From NCBI GenBank assembly GCA_021828345.1, contig JAJZJI010000072.1, forward strand, positions 1 through 6,236: a DNA stretch of 6,236 nucleotides. The letters run 5' to 3'. The stretch is from Microcaldota archaeon. GTDB taxonomy: Archaea > Micrarchaeota > Micrarchaeia > Micrarchaeales > Micrarchaeaceae. Position numbers and translations under genes: made by a program. Of the stretch, positions 1 through 5,459 are shown piece by piece. How positions within the stretch are numbered: position 1 is the first letter of the stretch; each line of letters starts with the position of its first letter. The notes below the pieces were generated by a model, which saw nothing but the letters and a program-made list of their open reading frames with translations, was not told the DNA's origin and did no database searches.

Positions 1-99
1 ATGCTAGAGAATAATCTTGGTGAAGATGGAACTATTACTGTGCCTAAACCTCTTGCAGATATAAGTGGTATAAATGAAATTAAAAAGTCAGCTGATTAG
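1..99 (+). CDS. serS: Probable seryl-tRNA synthetase, C-terminal end (partial)
   Basis: The reading frame is open from the first base and ends at TAG 97-99, giving 32 residues of a protein whose main part lies outside the window. The stretch LENNLGEDGTITVPKPLAD resembles the last segment of seryl-tRNA synthetase, where a run of the type 'ENxQxEDGxxxIPExL' follows motif 3 of the class II catalytic domain. If so, the enzyme charges tRNA-Ser with serine in the cytoplasm. The ATG at base 1 is probably an internal methionine, not the start. The identification rests on one short stretch, so the function is moderately supported, while the existence of a coding end here is more secure. Confidence 0.6.
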   Translation: MLENNLGEDGTITVPKPLADISGINEIKKSAD

Positions 100-331
100 T
101 GGGTTGCAAATCAATTGATTATAAAGAGGAAATAATTGATGTTATAATGTTAATTAGCAAAAAATCCGGGATAGGTGATGTTTGGTTTCAAGGGAATTGG
201 GTCATTGGCACGGAAACGGAGCGATGCACGCAAAACATATTGTTGCACTAGGACTGGGTTTAATATTTCAGTGCAGCGATTACGAACTTTTTGATGAATT
301 GGGCATAAAAATAATATTGTTTAGAGTTTAA
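99..331 (+). pseudogene. Possible small broken gene in two overlapping frames
   Basis: I do not recognise this gene. One frame opens with a GTG at 99 that overlaps the preceding TAG stop and runs 50 codons to TAG 249-251; it includes KKSGIGDVWFQGNWVIGT. A second frame, shifted by -1, is open from 179 (possible TTG at 182) to TAA 329-331 and reads in part GAMHAKHIVALGLGLIFQCS followed by an acidic and then a hydrophobic stretch. Both halves look more protein-like than chance AT-rich translation, and one shift between 179 and 251 would join them into a protein of about 75 residues. No good ribosome binding site precedes the GTG. It may be a decayed gene, a sequencing or assembly error, or two coincidental frames. 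The GC content is higher than in the flanks, so a structured RNA is also possible (see the hairpin at 242-277). Confidence 0.3.
242..277 (+). other. 8-bp hairpin inside the unexplained upstream region
   Basis: GTTGCACT at 242-249 pairs with AGTGCAGC at 270-277 across a 20-base loop, with one G-T pair. It lies in the moderately GC-rich stretch 165-300 of an otherwise AT-rich spacer. It could be part of a structured RNA or chance within coding sequence. Confidence 0.3.
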
Positions 332-405
332 ATTCGATTCTCGTCTTTATAAATTTTCATTAAACTGCCTAGTTTTTGGTATTTAACAAAAAAGAGAATT
401 ATACT

Positions 406-423
406 CAACTAGCTTGTTAGTTG
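406..423. repeat. Short inverted repeat upstream of the psmA promoter
   Basis: CAACTA (406-411) and TAGTTG (418-423) are perfect inverted halves separated by six bases. The element sits about 12 bases upstream of a strong TATA box, where archaeal regulators often bind. Operator function is inference; a 6-base arm can arise by chance. Confidence 0.35.
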
Positions 424-434
424 CAATAAATGAC

Positions 435-447
435 AAATATTTATAAA
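435..447 (+). promoter_or_regulatory. TATA box for the psmA operon leader
   Basis: The sequence AAATATTTATAAA matches an archaeal BRE/TATA element well. Transcription would begin about 25 bases downstream, near 470, giving a leader of roughly 110 bases before psmA. Identical 8-base direct repeats TTGCAATA lie on each side, at 421-428 and 455-462. The downstream copy falls between TATA box and expected start site, a position where a bound protein could block initiation. Confidence 0.5.
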
Positions 448-484
448 CCTTAAATTGCAATAGTATCTGTAGAAGAGTAATAGC

Positions 485-543
485 GAGGTGGCAGTTTGCG
501 ACCAAATGTGCGTTATAGCATATATGGGCATGTTGCAGGCTAA
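485..543 (+). CDS. Mini-ORF (15 codons) in the psmA leader, with strong RBS
   Basis: GAGGTGG at 485-491 is the closest match in the window to the archaeal Shine-Dalgarno sequence, and it sits five bases before a TTG at 496-498. The frame reads MRPNVRYSIYGHVAG and stops at TAA 541-543, 35 bases before the psmA start. It falls just after the transcription start predicted from the TATA box at 435-447. I see no similarity to a known protein. It could be a leader peptide that tunes psmA translation, the head of a destroyed gene, or a chance frame. An ATG-started alternative (506-550, 14 codons) overlaps it in another frame but lacks the good spacing. Confidence 0.3.
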
Positions 544-550
544 TCCTTAG

Positions 551-574
551 TTTTTATAATATTAATATTGGTGA
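551..574 (+). promoter_or_regulatory. psmA proximal TATA-like element and ribosome binding site
   Basis: TTTTTATAAT at 551-560 resembles a TATA box, and GGTGA at 570-574 is a Shine-Dalgarno sequence four bases before the psmA ATG. The two conflict as a single unit: initiation about 25 bases after this TATA would fall on the start codon and remove the binding site. Either this is a second, leaderless start or, more likely, the upstream TATA at 435-447 drives the gene and the AT-rich run is incidental. Confidence 0.4.
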
Positions 575-578
575 AAAT

Positions 579-1274
579 ATGTATCCGAATATACAGGCGT
601 ATGATAGGGGAGTAATGTTCAGTCCTGATGGAAGGCTGTTTCAAGTTGAATATGCAAAGGAGGCTGTTAGAAAAGGGGCTACGGCAATAGGAATGGTTGC
701 AGATACTGGTGTGGTATTCGTTGCACATAAAAATATTACAGAGCAACTTGCAATTCCAAGTTCATTACATAAAATATTTAGAGTGGATTCATATATAGGA
801 GCAACCTATTCTGGGATGACATCTGATGGACTTCGCGTTATAAATTTGATGCGTGGGAAGACACAGACGCATAGAATGATTTATGACGAGACACAGTCGG
901 TTGAGAATGTTGCCCGTGATATATCAGAAGAGATGCAGATGGCGACGCAGTATGGAGGCATAAGGCCATATGCAATATCGCTTTTAGTTGGAGGTATAGA
1001 TACAGAGCCGCGATTATATGAGGTTGACCCTGGCGCTGCATTTATGGGTTATAAGGCTGATGCGATAGGTGTTGGTAAGAAAATAGCGGAAGATATGCTA
1101 ATAAAGGATTATAAAGATAATATAAGTATCGATGATGCAATATCACTTGGTATTAAAATAATAACAAAAGCAACAGAAAAGAAATCGGAGAGCGATAATT
1201 TAGAGGTATCTGTTATAGACAAGAAGAATGGATATGTGTTATACGATACAAAACAGGTAGATAAGTATCTATAG
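579..1274 (+). CDS. psmA: 20S proteasome alpha subunit
   Basis: This 231-residue protein is an archaeal proteasome alpha subunit, which forms the outer heptameric rings and gates entry of unfolded substrates to the beta-subunit chamber in the cytoplasm. The hallmark N-terminal signature [13 protein letters not shown] spans residues 14-26, preceded by the gate motif YDR at 8-10. [18 protein letters not shown] at 124-141 is the conserved central strand region. Lys51 in HKN lies near the pocket lysine that anchors the C-termini of regulatory ATPases. The length is normal for the family (about 230-260). The start is supported by GGTGA four bases upstream. The loop between YDR and FSPDG appears one residue shorter than the usual [12 protein letters not shown]. 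It is the first gene of a tightly spaced operon; no beta subunit lies in the window. Confidence 0.96.
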   Translation: [231 protein letters not shown]

Positions 1275-1296
1275 AAGCACAATATACGGTAATAAA

Positions 1297-1980
1297 ATGT
1301 CAGATAAAGCGATAATCATTAAGTATACGAAGAATGGAGATATATTTGAGGTCTTTATAGACCCAAATCTCGCATACGAATATATAACAGGAAAGCGAAG
1401 CGATCCAGTCCAGGTTCTTGACGTTGAGACAATATTCAAGGATGCAAGAAAAGGGGAGCGCCAAAGCGAAGAGAAAATAAAGAAGGCCTTCGGTACTAAT
1501 GACATTGCAAAAATAGCAGAGACAATATTAAAAAATAGTGATATACCGCTTACTACAGAGCAGAAGCGCAAGCTAACTGAGGAGAAGAGAAAGCAGATAA
1601 TAAACATAATAGCAACAAACTCGATAGATCCAAGAACAAATGCGCCAAATCCCCCTCTTAGGATAGAGAATGCGATGAATGAATCACGTATCTCAATAGA
1701 TCCAATGAAAAGCGCAACAGAACAGGTTGATTCAATAGTAAAAAAAATTAGTCTGCTTTTGCCTATAAAGTTTACAACGGCAAAGATACAGGTGACTATT
1801 CCGGCGGATGCTGCAAATAGGTGCTATGGCATAATAAAGCGTTATGGGCTCAAGTCAGAGGAGTGGCTCTCTAACGGAAATTTGCGCGTTGTTGTTGAAT
1901 TTCCTGCAGGGTTGCAGAATGAGTTTTTTGATAGAATAAATAAGGCAACAGAAGGAAGGGCTGAAACAACAATTTTATAA
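1297..1980 (+). CDS. SBDS family ribosome maturation protein (Sdo1)
   Basis: This 227-residue protein is the archaeal homologue of SBDS/Sdo1. In eukaryotes that factor acts with the GTPase EFL1 to release the anti-association factor eIF6 from the large ribosomal subunit; the archaeal protein is thought to act on the large subunit too. The three-domain family layout is visible: an N-terminal domain with YTKNGDIFEVFIDPNLAYEY (residues 10-29), a middle helical domain with LTTEQKRKLTEEKRKQII (85-102) and IDPRTNAPNPPLRIENAM (110-127), and a C-terminal ferredoxin-like domain from about 160. The length is normal. The ATG follows GGTAAT, 22 bases after psmA. Its place between the proteasome and exosome genes is the typical euryarchaeal arrangement. 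Confidence 0.95.
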   Translation: MSDKAIIIKYTKNGDIFEVFIDPNLAYEYITGKRSDPVQVLDVETIFKDARKGERQSEEKIKKAFGTNDIAKIAETILKNSDIPLTTEQKRKLTEEKRKQIINIIATNSIDPRTNAPNPPLRIENAMNESRISIDPMKSATEQVDSIVKKISLLLPIKFTTAKIQVTIPADAANRCYGIIKRYGLKSEEWLSNGNLRVVVEFPAGLQNEFFDRINKATEGRAETTIL

Positions 1981-1994
1981 GGAGATGTATTTTT

Positions 1995-2666
1995 ATGAAG
2001 AAGATTGCAATACCAGGAGATGAAATATCAAGTATACCAAAAAGGGTTAATGGAACATATATAGATAAGGGGAAAACATATGCATCAACAATAACGATGG
2101 TGGATAGTGATACTGGACATCTATTGCCTTTGGAGGGCGCCTGGTCGCCGCGGTTGAATGATACTGTTGTAGGCGTTGTAACAATGGTAAAGAACCATGT
2201 GTACGAGGTTGATCTGTCACATTTTGGTCGTGGTTTAATAATAGAAGGAAAATTTGATAAACTATCATTAAGCGTTGGAGATATAGTGGATGCAAGGGTT
2301 AGGGATATAGAGGATAGGAAGACCGTAATACTTGAAAATCCAAGAAAACTATATGGAGGTATACTTGTTAGTATAAAGCCTGCAAAGGTGCCGCGTGTAA
2401 TAGGTAAAGAGAACACAATGGTTAAAACTATATCTAGCATAACTGGTTCACGACTTGCCGTTGGCTATAATGGTACTATATGGATAAGCGGTGGGGATCA
2501 GAGTGCGGCTCTTATTGCAATAGAGGTTATAGAAAATGAGGCTCATACATCAGGTCTTACAGAGCGTGTGCGTATTATGCTTGAGAAGATTGTAAAACCT
2601 GAATTCAAAGAGCTCCAAAAGCAGCGCGAGAAAAATGAGCGCGATAATAAAACTGATTGGGAATAA
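1995..2666 (+). CDS. rrp4: Exosome complex RNA-binding protein Rrp4
   Basis: This 223-residue protein is the Rrp4 cap subunit of the archaeal exosome. Three copies sit on top of the Rrp41-Rrp42 ring and bind and guide RNA into the pore. The domain order is an N-terminal beta domain (about 1-48, starting with the conserved PGDEI at 7-11), an S1 domain (about 52-118), and a KH domain (about 130-185) with VPRVIGKENTMV at 132-143 where the GxxG-type loop lies. The C-terminus is highly charged (Lys/Glu-rich after residue 200) and may be flexible. The start follows GGAGATG, 14 bases after the SBDS stop. The length matches the family. Confidence 0.95.
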   Translation: MKKIAIPGDEISSIPKRVNGTYIDKGKTYASTITMVDSDTGHLLPLEGAWSPRLNDTVVGVVTMVKNHVYEVDLSHFGRGLIIEGKFDKLSLSVGDIVDARVRDIEDRKTVILENPRKLYGGILVSIKPAKVPRVIGKENTMVKTISSITGSRLAVGYNGTIWISGGDQSAALIAIEVIENEAHTSGLTERVRIMLEKIVKPEFKELQKQREKNERDNKTDWE

Positions 2667-2694
2667 TGTTAATATTTTATAAAAAGGTAATGTA

Positions 2695-3441
2695 ATGGGA
2701 TCATCATCAAATAAACCAGAACTTTTAAAAAATGGAAAAAGGTTGGACGGACGAGATTTTAATGAATTAAGAGAGCTTAAGATAGAGGCTGGCATACTAA
2801 AGAATGCTGACGGTTCGGCATATTTGGAGTGGGGCAATAATAAAGTTCTTGCTGCAGTTTATGGACCAAAAGAGGCTGTTCCAAAACATTTTGCAGATCC
2901 AACAAAGGCTGTTATAAAATGCAGATATGCAATGGCGCCATTCTCATCACTTGAGGATCACGGGCGAACTGGCCCTAATAGGCGCGCTATAGAGATTTCA
3001 AAGGTTGCAAAAGAGGCATTTGAGAATGTTATAATATTAAATGATTATCCTGGAGCACAGATAGATATCTTTATGGAGATTTTACAAAGTGATGGCGGGA
3101 CACGCGCCGCAGGAATAACTGCTGCCGCAGTTGCGCTTGCAAATGCCGGTATACATATGCGTGATCTAATATACTCTGTGTCTGTTGGGAGAATAGGTGA
3201 GCATATGGCAATAGATGTTAACAAAATAGAGGATAATTATTCTGATGCTGATATGCCTGTTGCAATATCACCAAGAAATAATGAGCTATTACTTCTTCAG
3301 ATGGATGGAGGATTGACAAAAAAACAGTATGAGGAATCCATGGTAATGATATTAGAGGCGGGAAAGAAGATACATGAAGTGCAGAGAAAAGCATTGGAGG
3401 ATTACTATTCAATAAATAAAAAGAATACAGAACAAGAATGA
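2695..3441 (+). CDS. rrp41: Exosome catalytic RNase PH subunit Rrp41
   Basis: This 248-residue RNase PH-fold protein is the catalytic subunit of the exosome, which degrades RNA 3'-to-5' using phosphate and can also add tails. The family opening GKRLDGRDFNELRELKIEAG is at residues 14-33. The RNA- and phosphate-binding residues are present: NRR at 95-97, QSDGGTR at 131-137. The catalytic acidic pair is seen as Asp180 and Asp186 in IEDNYSDADMPVA (178-190). All of these argue that it is active. Rrp41 pairs with Rrp42, encoded next, to form a hexameric ring. An AAAAGGTAAT binding site precedes the ATG, 28 bases after rrp4. The stop is TGA, showing that TGA is a stop codon in this genome. Confidence 0.96.
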   Translation: MGSSSNKPELLKNGKRLDGRDFNELRELKIEAGILKNADGSAYLEWGNNKVLAAVYGPKEAVPKHFADPTKAVIKCRYAMAPFSSLEDHGRTGPNRRAIEISKVAKEAFENVIILNDYPGAQIDIFMEILQSDGGTRAAGITAAAVALANAGIHMRDLIYSVSVGRIGEHMAIDVNKIEDNYSDADMPVAISPRNNELLLLQMDGGLTKKQYEESMVMILEAGKKIHEVQRKALEDYYSINKKNTEQE

Positions 3442-3450
3442 GATGATTAT

Positions 3451-4227
3451 ATGGAGATAATAAATACATTAAAAGGAGAGCATATTAAGGAATTGTTGAA
3501 AAACAATAGAAGAATAGACACAAGGGCATTTATGGAGATGCGACATGTTAAAGTAAAACGCGGCGTTCTTCCACAAGCGGAAGGATCAGCACAGGTGGAC
3601 TTGGGTACTACAAAGGTTTTAGTAGGTATTAAATTAATGCCTGATGATCCAATGCCAGATACTCCAAATCAGGGTAATCTTATAACGAGCGCAGAGCTTT
3701 TGCCGCTTGCACATCCTGAATATGAGACTGGCCCTCCATCTAGCGAATCTATAGAGCTTGCCCGTGTTGTCGATAGGGGCATACGTGCAGGTAATTGCAT
3801 AGATTTAGAGAGTTTGGTGCTTGAGGATAAGAAGGTATGGAGCGTATATATCGATTTGTATATTTTAAATTTTGGTGGCAATCTTTTTGATGCAAGTACA
3901 ATGGCTGCAATGGCAGCGCTTTTAGATACAAAGATACCAAAGTATGAGAATGGGATTGTAGTAAGAGAGGAAAGGGTTAAAAGCCTTAAGATTGATAATA
4001 TTGTGTCATCAACTACGTTCGGCAAGATAGATAATTATATGCTTCTTGATATGAATGACAACGAGGAGGGCATGGCTGATGCAAGAGTGACTATATGCAC
4101 GGATGGCACAAGCATTCGGGCAATGCAGAAGGGTCTGAGCGGCTCATTTAAGCCAGAAGAGATTGGATCGCTCATTGATGTTTCATTAAATGAGCATGAG
4201 AAGATTAAAAGAATACTAGAGAAGTAA
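3451..4227 (+). CDS. rrp42: Exosome RNase PH-like subunit Rrp42
   Basis: This 258-residue protein is the second RNase PH-fold subunit of the archaeal exosome ring. Family marks are RRIDTRAFMEMRHV (20-33), GSAQVDLGTTKVLVGIK (45-61), the LLPLAHPEYETGPPSSES segment (83-100) and NLFDASTMAAMAALLDTKIPK (144-164). The position where Rrp41 has its catalytic DxxxED...AD arrangement instead reads DMNDNEEGMADARVTI (200-215), as is usual for the non-catalytic Rrp42, which shapes the active site at the Rrp41 interface and binds RNA. The start follows GAGATGA, only 9 bases after the rrp41 stop, so the two subunits are likely translated in step. The length is normal. Confidence 0.95.
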   Translation: MEIINTLKGEHIKELLKNNRRIDTRAFMEMRHVKVKRGVLPQAEGSAQVDLGTTKVLVGIKLMPDDPMPDTPNQGNLITSAELLPLAHPEYETGPPSSESIELARVVDRGIRAGNCIDLESLVLEDKKVWSVYIDLYILNFGGNLFDASTMAAMAALLDTKIPKYENGIVVREERVKSLKIDNIVSSTTFGKIDNYMLLDMNDNEEGMADARVTICTDGTSIRAMQKGLSGSFKPEEIGSLIDVSLNEHEKIKRILEK

Positions 4228-4240
4228 ATGGTGTATTTTT

Positions 4241-4477
4241 ATGGTAAATTCAAGTGTTAGATACGGAGCAAGAATAAGAAAGCAATTTTCCGCAGTCAAG
4301 AAGGATAAAATTGCATTGTATAAATGCCCTTCATGCGGCAAGATTTCGGTAGAGCATATAAGCACCGGAATATGGAAATGCAGACGTTGCGAGCGTACTT
4401 TTGCTGGTGGCGCATATACACTTACAACACCTAGCGGAGAGGCATCAAAGCGCCTAATCGAAGGTATAAAGGATTAA
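4241..4477 (+). CDS. rpl37ae: 50S ribosomal protein L37Ae (eL43)
   Basis: This 78-residue zinc ribbon protein belongs to the L37Ae/eL43 family of the large ribosomal subunit. It has the family opening VRYGARIRKQ (6-15). The four zinc ligands are Cys29 and Cys32 (CPSC) and Cys47 and Cys50 (CRRC), followed by ERTFAGGAYTLTTPSG (51-66), the conserved C-terminal segment. It lies 13 bases after rrp42 behind a GGTG binding site and is probably in the same transcript. The length is slightly short of many archaeal homologues but includes all conserved parts. Confidence 0.94.
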   Translation: MVNSSVRYGARIRKQFSAVKKDKIALYKCPSCGKISVEHISTGIWKCRRCERTFAGGAYTLTTPSGEASKRLIEGIKD

Positions 4478-4493
4478 TGGTTAATAGGTGCAT

Positions 4494-4853
4494 TTGATAA
4501 AAATATCAGTATCTCCTGTCCAGGAGCTAATAATACACGAAGTAGTAGAGGTTGATTATAATGATCTGCTTCGCGAGCGCATAACGCCTGCGGGCAACAT
4601 GCCATTATATTGGTGTGATAGTATACTCTTTAGTTTTTCATCTCTGCCGATGAGCGATGAGGTGGTTAAAGATTATATGAATGGGAAGATACACTGGATG
4701 GAGGTGCATTATACCCCAATGAATAATTATATACCAATACTTGAGCTAGTTGATAATGATCTTAAATCAACATTCAAAATAAGAAATATTGATACTTCAA
4801 AGTCAAAACTTCATAAAGAGTTCATAAAGTGGTTAAAGTCAAGAAAGGAGTAG
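4494..4853 (+). CDS. Unrecognised 119-residue protein between rpl37ae and rpoP
   Basis: I do not recognise this protein. It is soluble, with no signal peptide or membrane segment. It has an N-terminal strand-rich part (IKISVSPVQELIIHEVVEVD), then ITPAGNMPLYWCDSILFSFS, then KIHWMEVHYTPMNNYIPILE, and a Lys-rich helical tail ending in KWLKSRKE. The balanced composition and long open frame in a tight operon argue for a real gene. The start is not ATG: AGGTG at 4486-4490 places a TTG at 4494 at good spacing; a GTG at 4488 would add two residues but overlaps the binding site. Many archaea have rpoP and the KEOPS subunit gene pcc1 after rpl37ae. This protein does not look like Pcc1, which is shorter and built differently. 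Confidence 0.75.
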   Translation: MIKISVSPVQELIIHEVVEVDYNDLLRERITPAGNMPLYWCDSILFSFSSLPMSDEVVKDYMNGKIHWMEVHYTPMNNYIPILELVDNDLKSTFKIRNIDTSKSKLHKEFIKWLKSRKE

Positions 4854-4865
4854 GAGTTAATAAGA

Positions 4866-4877
4866 TTTATATATTTA
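4866..4877 (+). promoter_or_regulatory. TATA box of rpoP
   Basis: TTTATATATTTA is a near-ideal archaeal TATA box. Initiation about 25 bases downstream would fall near 4897, giving a leader of only a few bases. GTGAT at 4894-4898 could still serve as binding site if transcription starts slightly earlier or comes from upstream. This gives rpoP a promoter separate from the long operon. Confidence 0.6.
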
Positions 4878-4901
4878 AAGTTGATTAATTAGAGTGATAT
4901 A

Positions 4902-5033
4902 ATGCCATATACTTGTGCTAATTGCGGAAAAAAGATTAAAGATTTTGCCGGATTTGTTAGATGCCCCTATTGCGGTTCTAAGATATTTACAAAGAGCAGG
5001 CCTAACATAACAAGGGAAGTCTCAACAGATTGA
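4902..5033 (+). CDS. rpoP: RNA polymerase subunit P (Rpo12/RpoP)
   Basis: This 43-residue zinc ribbon protein is the small RNA polymerase subunit P, equivalent to eukaryotic Rpb12, which helps hold the Rpo3-Rpo10-Rpo11 assembly platform. It is too short for most ORF cut-offs but complete. The two zinc-binding pairs are Cys5/Cys8 (CANC) and Cys21/Cys24 (CPYC). The family pattern RCPYCGSKIFTKSRP (20-34) is unmistakable. Its position downstream of rpl37ae matches other archaea, although one unrecognised gene separates the two here. It ends in TGA. Confidence 0.9.
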   Translation: MPYTCANCGKKIKDFAGFVRCPYCGSKIFTKSRPNITREVSTD

Positions 5034-5180
5034 TAAATATTAAATTTATTGATTTAAAGCGCATCTGATTTAAATCTTAAAACCTATGCTATTGATGATA
5101 ACATACATGTGTGTTACGCAGCAAAACTTAACTAATTTGTAATAAGGCAGATAGGCGAATAAGTAAATTTGGTATTTTGT
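5034..5180. other. AT-rich spacer after rpoP, no gene seen
   Basis: This 147-base spacer breaks the tight spacing seen upstream. It has two copies of TGATTTAAA (5050-5058 and 5067-5075). An 18-codon frame (MLLMITYMCVTQQNLTNL) has no binding site and is not convincing. I see no tRNA or convincing box C/D RNA. Confidence 0.4.
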
Positions 5181-5390
5181 ATGTTCGAGGATATGACTAA
5201 TATACGGACAATCGCAAGAAAATTTGCTATTAAAAATGCATTAGATTATGGCAAAGCTGGTGTCGGTATAGTTCTAAATAAACTTTTTGAGGATCCTGAT
5301 GTTAGAGGATTTGATATAAATAAATTAAAGGAAATTGTAAATAATGTTGTAAAAGTTGATTTGGCGAATTGGTTTGGAGAAGAAGATTAG
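5181..5390 (+). CDS. Truncated or stand-alone glutamyl-tRNA synthetase N-terminal domain
   Basis: The 69-residue product resembles only the helical N-terminal domain of archaeal/eukaryotic-type glutamyl-tRNA synthetase. Characteristic runs are IARKFAIKNALDYGKAGVG (residues 11-29), VLNKLFEDPDVRG (31-43) and LKEIVNNVVKVD (49-60), matching the family pattern ALxNAxxYGKAxxGxVLxKxxxxPxLR...IVxxVxxVN. The catalytic domain that should follow, with its HIGH-type motif, is absent: the frame stops at TAG 5388-5390, and no frame downstream shows that motif before the radical SAM gene. ATG 5181 is preferred over an upstream TTG at 5169, since GGT lies about seven bases ahead; an ATG at 5193 is also possible. 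It may be a leftover cut by a rearrangement, or a free-standing domain. It cannot charge tRNA by itself. Confidence 0.6.
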   Translation: MFEDMTNIRTIARKFAIKNALDYGKAGVGIVLNKLFEDPDVRGFDINKLKEIVNNVVKVDLANWFGEED

Positions 5391-5392
5391 GG

Positions 5393-5417
5393 ACTTCGCT
5401 ATTCAAAGTGGCGAGGT
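5393..5417 (+). terminator. Hairpin after the synthetase fragment, possible terminator
   Basis: ACTTCGC (5393-5399) pairs with GCGAGGT (5411-5417), extended by a T-G pair, around a 9-base loop, three bases after the stop codon. It is followed by AT-rich DNA but not by a clean T-run, so it may be a processing signal or chance rather than a terminator. Confidence 0.3.
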
Positions 5418-5456
5418 TAAATATTTAAATGTTTTCAGCGAGCTTTTATTGGTGAT
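5418..5456 (+). promoter_or_regulatory. Promoter and RBS of the peptide/radical SAM cassette
   Basis: TAAATATTTAAAT at 5418-5430 is a good archaeal TATA box. Its expected start site, about 25 bases downstream, is near 5450, and GGTGAT at 5451-5456 is a strong Shine-Dalgarno sequence. The pair points to a dedicated promoter for the following peptide and enzyme, with a very short leader. Confidence 0.5.
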
Positions 5457-5459
5457 AAT

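Noticed and set aside
190..240. Resemblance of GGGTCATTGGCACGGAAACGGAGC to the SRP RNA domain IV tip
   Set aside because: The GGTCA...GGAA...GGAGC order is suggestive, but the helix cannot be paired as in SRP RNA and the surrounding 300-base, GC-rich structure is missing.
1871..2440. Long open frame on the minus strand, 189 codons
   Set aside because: It lies antisense to the end of SBDS and most of rrp4, both clear genes. The translation is rich in Ser, Leu and Phe as expected of an antisense shadow, and no binding site precedes it. The same holds for the other minus-strand frames over 540-4025.
5080..5140. Box C/D-type RNA signal (TTGATGA near 5090) in the spacer after rpoP
   Set aside because: The box C match is imperfect at its first base and no CUGA box D follows at a suitable distance.
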